Made by a program: the position numbers and the translations under genes. Below the pieces are notes generated by a model, which was not told where the DNA came from, ran no database searches, and saw only the letters and a list, made by a program, of their open reading frames with translations. A DNA stretch of 64,000 nt. Origin: Rhabdophis nuchalis. Lineage: Eukaryota; Chordata; Lepidosauria; Squamata; Natricidae. This document shows positions 21,064-64,000 of the stretch, piece by piece. How positions within the stretch are numbered: position 1 is the stretch's first letter; every line of letters starts with the position of its first letter. The DNA is taken from assembly GCA_039707465.1 (NCBI GenBank), contig CM077644.1, positions 147,320,962-147,384,961 on the forward strand, read 5' to 3'.

Positions 21064-21405
21064 CATTGATTCTCAACCTTCCCAATGCCGTGACCCTTTA
21101 ATACAGTTCCTCATGTTTTGGTGACCCCCCCAAGCATAAAATTGGTGTCTCGGTTCCTAAGACTATCAAAAATATATGTTTTCCGATGGTCTTAGACCAG
21201 GGGTCTGCAAAGTCGGCTCTTTTAAGATTGGTGGACTTCAACTCCCAGAGTTCCCCAGCCAGCATAGCTGGCTAGGGAATTCTGGGAGTTGAAGTCCACC
21301 AGTCTTAAAAGAGCCGACTTTGCAGATCCCTGTCTTAGACGACCCCTGTGAAAGGGTTGTTCGACCCCCCCAAAGGAGTCCTGACCCACAGGTTGAGTAC
21401 CATTG
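21064..21405. mobile_element. SPIN-type hAT element, interrupted
   Basis: Termini CATTGATTCTCAACCTTCCC and ACAGGTTGAGTACCATTG, interior AATTGGTGTCTCGGTTCCTAAG and CCGATGGTCTTAG, matching SPIN as I remember it. Perfect duplication ctatatag at 21056-21063 and 21406-21413. Interrupted at 21198-21332 by another hAT. Confidence 0.85.
21198..21332. mobile_element. Palindromic hAT MITE nested in SPIN copy
   Basis: CAGGGGTCTGCAAAGTCGGC to GACTTTGCAGATCCCTG, with a perfect 8-bp duplication tcttagac at 21190-21197 and 21333-21340. Confidence 0.93.
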
Positions 21406-21724
21406 CTATATAGGCTGTTTGGCACCATCAGCACAATTACCACATTAAGAGGACAAAATCTATTATTTGTTTTTTTTTTAAAGTTAAAAGTATTTAGACC
21501 GAAAATAAACCAATGTGTATTTCATTTTCTTCACGATCATTTAATATTTATCAAACATAGGTTAAAATAGGTTAATTTACGACATTGTGCTTCGTACCCA
21601 TTGTGAGTTTGATATTTCAGCAACAGTCTGAATGCTGACAGAAAGAGAAGGCTAAAGAATGAAATGAAGAACAATGACTTACAGAGCAGAATTAGAGAAA
21701 AGAAACCCATGTGATACCTTAGGA

Positions 21725-21846
21725 CAGGGGGGTCTGCAAAGTTGGTTCTTTGAAGACTGGTGGACTTCAACTCCCAGAATTCCCCCAGTCAGCTCTGCTG
21801 AGTTGAAGTCCACCAGTCTTCAAAGAGCCAACTTTGCAGACCCCTG
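21725..21846. mobile_element. Palindromic hAT MITE
   Basis: CAGGGGGGTCTGCAAAGTTGG to CCAACTTTGCAGACCCCTG. The central part is shortened. No target duplication can be seen. Confidence 0.8.
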
Positions 21847-22323
21847 ACCAAACCTTGCAGGTTTTATAAAATTAAAAAAAAATATCTGTAAACTATAAGA
21901 AAAGAGAGTCAAAATTATAGGAGCTTTTTCCTCTCTCAAAAAGTTTCCTGTGGTAGTGTAGTGAAAGTGTTTGTGGTGCATAGATGAAAACTCAAAACAG
22001 AGCACAACCAGCCATTATGGGGAGAGTTTTCCCTCTCCAGCATCCTATTAAATTTTTCCTTTGCCAGTTCTTCAATGAGAGCTCTGCTGCGTGTTTAACA
22101 AATTATTGATCAAAAAAATAGGAGTAAGCTGTGGATTGCACAGGAGAAGAGGAGAAGGCAATGGGATCACTTGTACACCAGGAAAAAAAGATCTGTAACA
22201 AAGCTGGCCCAGTGAAACAGACCCTGGACTGCGCTTTTGGATTAAATCATCATAAATCTATCCTACTTCAGGAACTAGTTCACAAATTATATTATTGGCT
22301 TTTTTTGATTCTCACCCAGGTTA

Positions 22324-22329
22324 TTTATT
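22324..22329 (-). terminator. Possible DGKQ polyadenylation signal
   Basis: AATAAA on the minus strand about 255 bases after the DGKQ stop, the first such hexamer downstream. Others follow further on, so this is only one candidate. Confidence 0.3.
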
Positions 22330-22582
22330 TTTCTCTGGACTAGCTTAAATCTTTCAACAGAAAAGGAGAAAGAATGTACTTTTCTCAAAGGTTCCCTAAT
22401 ACAAACTCCTCTGATCAACTCCGGTGTACAATCATATTTTCATGTCAGTCACATGGTTACTGAACAATGAACATGGAACAAGAAGACAGGCTCATAAACG
22501 ACCTGAACTACGCAACAGTATTTTTGCCAGACAGGTGTCATCTACAGTAGATGTGCAGCATTTGAATTATGAGTATCTCTCA

Positions 22583-58577
<35,995 letters not shown>

Positions 58578-58900
58578 CTGAAACAAAAACAAGTATTCTA
58601 ATATGTATCACAAGAAATACAGTTAAGTAGCATACACCGCCAAATTGCTGAGGTGTTCGAAAGGTTAATTCTTAATTGCAATATTAATGGATTGTGATTG
58701 CAGTTCTATTATTTACACTGATCGAGTAGCATCTGACCTATAAGAAATAAGGACAGAGTCACAGCACAATTTTAAAAACGTTTTCTCTTCCACTCAAGAG
58801 CTATCAGACTGTACTAGCTGTCATCCATTAGTATAGATTACCACGTGAAGAGTTCTCCTTTCCTACAGCTCCTTAGTCATCAGTCAGAGTTTCTCTAGTG
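58578..58900 (-). other. DGKQ intron, plain
   Basis: No recognisable feature before the tandem hAT insertions. Confidence 0.6.
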
Positions 58901-59021
58901 CAGCGTTTTTCAACCTTGGCAATGTTAAGACATGTCAATTAAGACATGTCAATTAAGTTCAATTCCCAGAATTCTGACGGTTGTAATCCATACGTCTTGA
59001 ACTTCCCATTGAGAAATGTTG
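58901..59021. mobile_element. Palindromic hAT MITE
   Basis: CAGCGTTTTTCAACCTTGGC to CCATTGAGAAATGTTG, with a perfect duplication ctctagtg at 58893-58900 and 59022-59029. Contains a direct repeat of TTAAGACATGTCAA. Confidence 0.8.
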
Positions 59022-59029
59022 CTCTAGTG

Positions 59030-59374
59030 CAGGGGGGACAAAGTCAAATCCTGTGGGCTGGATCCGGCCCCTGGAGTGCTTAGATCTGGCTCATGGAGCT
59101 GGCCTGGAAACAGCCCGTGGTGCCTCTGCCAGTGAAAACAGAGTTCAGGGGGGCTGCAGGTGTCACTTCTGAGCTCCACAGGTAGCCCTCCCAAGCAGAG
59201 TGTTGTAGGAAGCCGTCACAGCTGAAAATAGAGCTCGGGAGTCCATCTTGCTGGCAGAGTGCTCGGGCCACCAACACGAGTGATATCAAGCTGCCCACAC
59301 TCACCCTGGCCACGCCCACCCCAGGCCCCCAAGGTCAAACACAACCCTGAATGAAATCGAGTTTGACACTCCTG
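59030..59374. mobile_element. hAT element (GTTTGACACTCCTG end), tandem to previous
   Basis: CAGGGGGGACAAAGTCAAAT to ATCGAGTTTGACACTCCTG. Left flank ctctagtg, right flank ctcttgtg (7 of 8). Contains GGCCACGCCCACCCC. Confidence 0.78.
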
Positions 59375-59690
59375 CTCTTGTGAAACATGCACTGATCAGG
59401 GAATTAGACAAAATTAAGACCTACGAATTTTTAATCAGAAGCTAGATAGCCATCAATCAGAAGCCATCTAATAGAATGAGTGTTTCTGAACCTTGCCAAC
59501 TTTAAGACAGATGGACTTAAAGACATGTGGATTTCATTACTCTAGAAACTTAAAAATTACATTGGCACATTTTCATTTACAATCCTGGATGCTCTAGCAA
59601 TATCTGGATCCAAATGGATCTTGAGAACCAATGCTAATTACGTAAAACCATGATTTATGGCTGTACAAGACTGCCAGCCTTCATAGCAAC

Positions 59691-59899
59691 AGCAACAGCA
59701 CTTAAAACTTATATACTGCCCCATAGTGCTTTACAGTACTCTCTGGGCAGTTTACAGAGTCAGCATATTGCCCCACAACAATCTGCTTTAGTACCCGCAG
59801 AAGGTTGACTCAGGAAGGCTGAGTCAACCTTGAGCCTTATCAGGATCGAATTCTTGGCAGTGGGCAGAGTTAGCCTGCAATACTGCATTCTAACCATAG
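59691..59899 (-). repeat. tRNA-derived SINE, reverse orientation
   Basis: Minus strand: GGTTAGAATGCAGTATTGCA, then box B-like GAATTCGATCCTGATAAGGC, ending TATATAAGTTTTAAG and a CTGTTG tail. Relative of 11806-12013. Confidence 0.7.
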
Positions 59900-59916
59900 G
59901 CTTCATAAGTATAAAC

Positions 59917-60254
59917 CAGTTATGGTGAATCTATGGCATGCGTGCCAGAGGTGGCATGCAGAGCCCTCTCTGTGGGCACGCTCTCCATTGCCAACTGGTC
60001 TTCAAGGGTGCCAGAGCATGGGGAAATGGCCTGAAAAGGGCCAAAACCCAGATCATTTTCAAGCTGCTTTCGGGCAAAAAATGGCCTGAAAATTGCCCCC
60101 CAAATGGCCTAAAAAGGCATGGAAAACAGCCCAAAAATGGTCTGAAAACAGGCATGCATGCGCCAGTCAGCTGTCTTTGGATTTCCGGTGCTCCAACGCA
60201 CGCACATGCACACCTGTTCCAGTTTGGTGGTGCCAAAAAGATTCACCATCACTG
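59917..60254 (+). mobile_element. CAGTGATGG-family foldback element
   Basis: CAGTTATGGTGAATCTATGG to AAGATTCACCATCACTG, with duplication gtataaac/gtacaaac (7 of 8). Confidence 0.85.
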
Positions 60255-60697
60255 GTACAAACCATCAATATCATAATGCTAAACTCCATTTCTACATATG
60301 CCTCCATTCAAATGGTCCACAAAAATTATATCCACTTTCCATTTATAGACGATGTTTGCTCCATTTTATCATCCTAAGGCAATAATGATTTTATTATCCA
60401 TCAAAAAATGAGTCACAGCACAATTTTAAAAAGTGTATAAAACTGACAAAACCAATATGATCTTCAACACTCCATGCTATGAATTTCATTTTACAGCTCA
60501 GGGAATAAAGCTTATGAGGTCCCAAGAGCGAAAGAAATATTGATACAAGTAAAATAAGCCTCCAAAACTGTAATTCGAATTTTTAAAATTGTTTGGAGTT
60601 CTCTGAGAACAGAAACACATAGAATTTAAAAACTAAAACTAATTAGCAAGTATACAAAACGTTCATATAAAAATAAAACAAAATTAATAAAACATAC

Positions 60698-60781
60698 TAT
60701 GAATCAGCAATAAAAATGTTTGGTCTTTCTTAATAGGGGCTTCACTCAGTCCATGAGATTCTGTAACTTTGTGTCCTACTT
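60698..60781 (-). CDS. DGKQ: Candidate DGKQ upstream exon
   Basis: An open stretch of 27 codons (GHKVTESHGLSEAPIKKDQT and a few more) between acceptor ttttcag and donor gtatgt. It starts with two bases of a split codon and ends with one, which fits phase 1 of the exon at 58577-58477 and would give Ser-Lys-Gln at the joint. Human and mouse have Gly or Ala there. No strong residue match and the region is variable in mammals, so this may be chance. Confidence 0.35.
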
Positions 60782-61039
60782 CTGAAAATTTTAATAATGT
60801 TTAAAAAAATCTGTATACTAAAGCCTTCTAAATATTCAGTATAACCTGAAGGTATTGGAAAGGTCTTTAAAACATGTTGGTTAAGTAGTTGCTTTTTTAA
60901 ATCTAACTTGTCGAAGAACAACTTATATTTAAATTTGTTAACTTTTATTTCACAAAATCAGACTTTGTTGTCCGACAACTTATGATTTCATAAAATCAAA
61001 CTTCTCCCATAGTTAAGATAACTTTAGATGTATAAGTAA

Positions 61040-61375
61040 AGATAAAATTCCCCTCACACATGCGTGCTAGTCGTTCCTGACTCTAGGGGGCGGTGCTCAT
61101 CTTCGTTTCAAAGCTGAAGAGCCAGCACTATCTGAAGACGTCTCCTTGGTCATGTGGCCAGCATGACTGAACAGTGAAGACACACGGAACGCTTCCCACC
61201 ACAGTGGTTCCTATTTTTCTACTTGCATTTTTTACGTGCTTTCAAACTGCTAGGTTGACAGAAGCTGGGAGAAGTAACGGGAGCTCACTCTGTTACGCAC
61301 CACTAGGGATTAGAACCACTGAACTGCCAACCTTTCTGATCAACAAGTTCAGCATCTTAGCCACTGCGTCCCATT
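61040..61375 (-). repeat. tRNA-derived SINE, full length, reverse orientation
   Basis: Minus strand head carries GTGGCTAAGATGCTGAACTT (box A) and GGTTCTAATCCCTAGTGGTG (box B). The body has GCCAGCATGACTGAACAGTG and AGGGGGCGGTGCTCATCTTC on the plus strand. Truncated relative at 45037. Confidence 0.75.
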
Positions 61376-61930
61376 ATTTATACTTCAGCCAAAAAAATCT
61401 ATAGTTGATTTCAGGAGAAGAAAGAACTGTCCAAAATCCAGAGGATTACAAAATTAGAAAGAAAATCATTAGATCATACAAGTATCCCGGATTTCATACA
61501 CCCTTATTCAGAAACACCTATTGAATTCAATCAGACTTCATGGTAGAGAACACATGGTAGAAAATAGGACCATGCATCCTACATGGAATATTTTGGATTT
61601 AACTTCAAGCTGTGATTCAGAATCCATGGAAACACATGGCATCTCCCGTGCCCTAGCAGAAAATATTTCATGTGGAGGAGGGATAGTTGTTTAGAATGGA
61701 AAACACCAAATATTCTAATGTGGGAAGACAAGATGAACCTTCGAATATTTTATCTTCAGCATGAAAAGCTTCAGAGGAGCATCTCTGTACCTAGTGCATG
61801 AAAAGATTCTTAAATCAATAGGAAGGCTATTGGAGAAAGGAAAAAGTGATCCCCGTTCCTTAAATCAAAGGTTCCTTAATGCAAGCATTTTAAACCATTC
61901 TTGGAGACCTCATGACTGAAAAGTACAACA
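61376..61930. other. No feature seen
   Basis: AT-rich sequence without recognisable gene or repeat; DGKQ upstream intron or flank. Confidence 0.5.
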
Positions 61931-61934
61931 AATA

Positions 61935-62905
61935 AAAACACCTCCTAGTTAGTTAAGAGAAAGATTTAAGGTAGACAACAGGAGGTTTGGAGCTGAGTAA
62001 TAGAAGGCAGAATTTGTAATGTACAAATGATGATACATGTAATTACCAAAATGAATGCACTCTTGCTGAAATTTGAAATGGAAAATGAACACATGAAAGG
62101 TGTAGGATAAAATCGGCTGAGAATTTGGTACATACATTGTTGGGACAATGGGAAAATGTAGCTGAAAAGATTGAAATTCACATTATAATCTAAAGGAGAA
62201 TTTTTATAAAACGATGCACCATTGGTATATGACTCCAGAAAAATTACCTATTGTGAGAAAAGGTACTTCAAATGTTGGAAATGCGGACTACATGAAGGTT
62301 CATGTCATCCTGCTTGATGGACTTGTAAAAAAGTTTTGAATTTGAATTTGGTGATAAACAGAATTATGGAGACAAAGATTCAACTGAACCAAGAACCTCT
62401 TAGTAGGGATTAATGCACAGGCAACTAGAAAAAAAGCCATTGCAGATTGTTTTTATATATCATTGTTGCTGTGTGAAGATTCTGAAATACCCACAATGGA
62501 GGATTCTTACAGAAGTCTAGCAGAGGTAGAAAAATTGTTTGCTTAGAGAAAGATCAGCTACCATATTTATTAAAAACTGGACAGCCCTTAGGGATTTTTT
62601 TGCTAAAAAAAGAAAATGAACTGATGATTTTTTTCGATCAGAAGACTAGAATGGTTACATTATGGAAAGAAGGAAACTTTGATGTAACCTGGGGGGTGGG
62701 GGGGAGGTATATAAAAGTTCTTATAATTGCTGTTAAAAAGACCAGAAGTCACTTCTTCGTTATTCTTTTTTTCTTTCTTTTCTACTTTTTTCTATATTTC
62801 TTTTTCACTTCTCTATTACTTTTATCTATTTCTCTTTAACTCAAAATTCATATTGTTTTTATACTGTAGAAAAATATTGTTAATAACAATTATATTAAAA
62901 AGTAC
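61935..62905 (+). mobile_element. Decayed L1 LINE 3' end
   Basis: Broken frames carry L1 ORF2 C-terminal phrases: LLGQWENVAEKIEIHII, then WYMTPEKLP, and KCGLHEGSCHP-like residues near 62270-62330. The 3' part has short polar codons, a GGGGTGGGGGG run and T-rich sequence. Many stops and shifts. Confidence 0.6.
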
Positions 62906-63585
62906 AATAGATAAGCTAACAAAATAGTAAGGAGCTCTTAAACTTGAAAACACAATAGACAATGAGATTTGTAATATCTTGAGGATTGTTCTATGTAAAA
63001 AAAAATTAAATTCTGCTTTTTAAATCACATTGAAACTAGTATATAAACAATTAATCAACCACAATGAATATAGATATTTAATTCAATAGAGAGAGCAGCA
63101 AATTTCTTTTCATATGTCATTTTATAGTTATATTAGGTTAATTTAGCAGCTTTAACCTTAAGTTACATATTTTTAAATATTCAATAATAAAAGCTACTGT
63201 AATATTTCAAAGAAGCTGCCTTGCAGACACTTTAAAGGCTGAATCATGCAAACAGCTTGAATTAATCATTGTTTAATAACAATATTGTCAATTACAAGAT
63301 CTGGTTAGCTGTCAGCTGAGCTAGTAGGCCACATGAGGAAATAATCTCCAAAAAAGGCTAAAATGTTCATTAAGGCTGGCTATAAACAAAGTCTAACAAG
63401 TCAGACTGTGTTCTTCCTTCTTCTTATACTTCAGTGAATCAAGGAGGCATCTCCCTGATCAACTTCCAAATGTTATATCTTTGGATATAACATCTTTGGG
63501 TTTTAAAGGATGCTTCATCCCTTTTTGCTCAGATAAGGAAGGTTCCTGCATATTTCTGCAAGATCATCCTCCTGAATCTCCAGAC
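62906..63585. other. No feature seen
   Basis: AT-rich; a short inverted pair (ATATCTTTGGATATAACATCTTTGG) near 63475 only. Confidence 0.5.
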
Positions 63586-63966
63586 CAGGGGTGTCAAACT
63601 CACAGCATCACATTCAGTGGTGGGTTCCGGATCCTGTCACAAACAGTACGCTGCGATGGGGCTGGACATCCACCTGCTGCTCGGTGAGGCCGCGCAGGCA
63701 CAGTACACTGTGTGTGCATGTGCAATTGGCCTGTTTCCCTCAAAAAGAGGTAAGGATGGGTGGGCGGGCCCACTGAAACACCGTTCCAGCACAGTGGCCG
63801 CTGCTCCCAGCTACCACTGGTATGACCGTAACAGGCTGTACCGCCCGGAACCCACCATTGATCACATTGTCATCACCTGACATATCACAACTTTCCCCCT
63901 CTTCACTAAAGCAAAGTGGGTGTGGCCAAAGCATGACACATCCGGCCCGCCAGTTTGACATCTACA
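63586..63966. mobile_element. hAT element (CAGGGGTGTCAAACTC), split
   Basis: CAGGGGTGTCAAACTCACAG and CCCGCCAGTTTGACATCTACA. Interrupted at 63615-63860 by a second hAT. The right duplication is unclear. Confidence 0.75.
63615..63860 (+). mobile_element. Nested hAT MITE (CAGTGGTGGGTTCC)
   Basis: CAGTGGTGGGTTCCGGATCC to CCGGAACCCACCATTG, with a perfect 8-bp duplication atcacatt at 63607-63614 and 63861-63868. Confidence 0.92.
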
Positions 63967-64000
63967 CCAACTTCTCGACAATGTTTTGGACTGACAATGT

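Larger units (their letters stand above)
8510..22582. other. Space between convergent genes, or long DGKQ 3' UTR
   Basis: Fourteen kilobases between the SLC49A3 poly(A) site and the DGKQ stop. Apart from the repeats listed separately, it is AT-rich single-copy-looking sequence with no convincing coding frame. Stretches with nothing recognisable are 8510-10829, 12014-13773, 13903-14716, 15491-17066 and 18622-19829, apart from a CA tract. Part could be DGKQ 3' UTR, which cannot be told without transcripts. Confidence 0.6.

Noticed and set aside
61935..62905. A host gene with WYMTPEK-like residues
   Set aside because: Residue pattern is that of L1 ORF2, with many stops and frameshifts.
58600..64000. 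DGKQ C1-domain exons
   Set aside because: I looked for cysteine/histidine-rich minus-strand stretches with splice sites and found none I could defend.

Overview
The window is vertebrate nuclear DNA: two spliced protein-coding genes in a dense bed of transposable elements. Squamate reptile, most probably snake, is the best guess. The reasons are a BovB LINE end, several CR1 and L2-type LINE 3' ends, three SPIN-type hAT copies, tRNA-derived SINEs of squamate type, dozens of short hAT and mariner-like foldback elements, and a Bkm-like GATA/GACA tract. There are no prokaryotic genes, no CRISPR array and no rRNA or functional tRNA gene that I can see. Species is not determined.

Plus strand, 13-8402: the last four coding exons of SLC49A3 (MFSD7), an MFS-type membrane transporter. 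They join in frame to a TGA at 8400-8402, with an AATAAA at 8489. Minus strand, 58577-22583: sixteen exons of DGKQ (diacylglycerol kinase theta), from the first Ras-associating segment through the split catalytic domain and accessory domain to the stop codon. All splice phases agree. A seventeenth, weaker upstream exon is proposed at 60698-60781. The N-terminal cysteine-rich (C1) exons and the promoter lie beyond 64000 or were not recognised. The genes converge tail to tail about 14 kb apart.

Layout: 1-8.5 kb, SLC49A3 exons with hAT, SINE and LINE insertions. 8.5-22.6 kb, intergenic or long 3' UTR, with MITEs, a SINE, a SPIN copy and a hammerhead-like motif. 22.6-36.8 kb, DGKQ catalytic exons with introns carrying CR1, L2, SPIN, a Penelope-like palindrome and the GATA tract. 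36.8-46.9 kb, a 10-kb intron nearly filled with LINE and foldback debris, including BovB. 46.9-58.6 kb, DGKQ RA-domain exons. 58.6-64 kb, repeats and a decayed L1.

DGKQ phosphorylates diacylglycerol to phosphatidic acid. SLC49A3 belongs to the FLVCR-like transporter family. I see no functional link between them; they are simply neighbours. The most unusual content is in the repeats: perfect 8-bp target duplications, nested and tandem hAT insertions (one target 8-mer used twice), a minisatellite trapped inside a hAT element, and a 63-nt stretch that can be folded as a type III hammerhead ribozyme.
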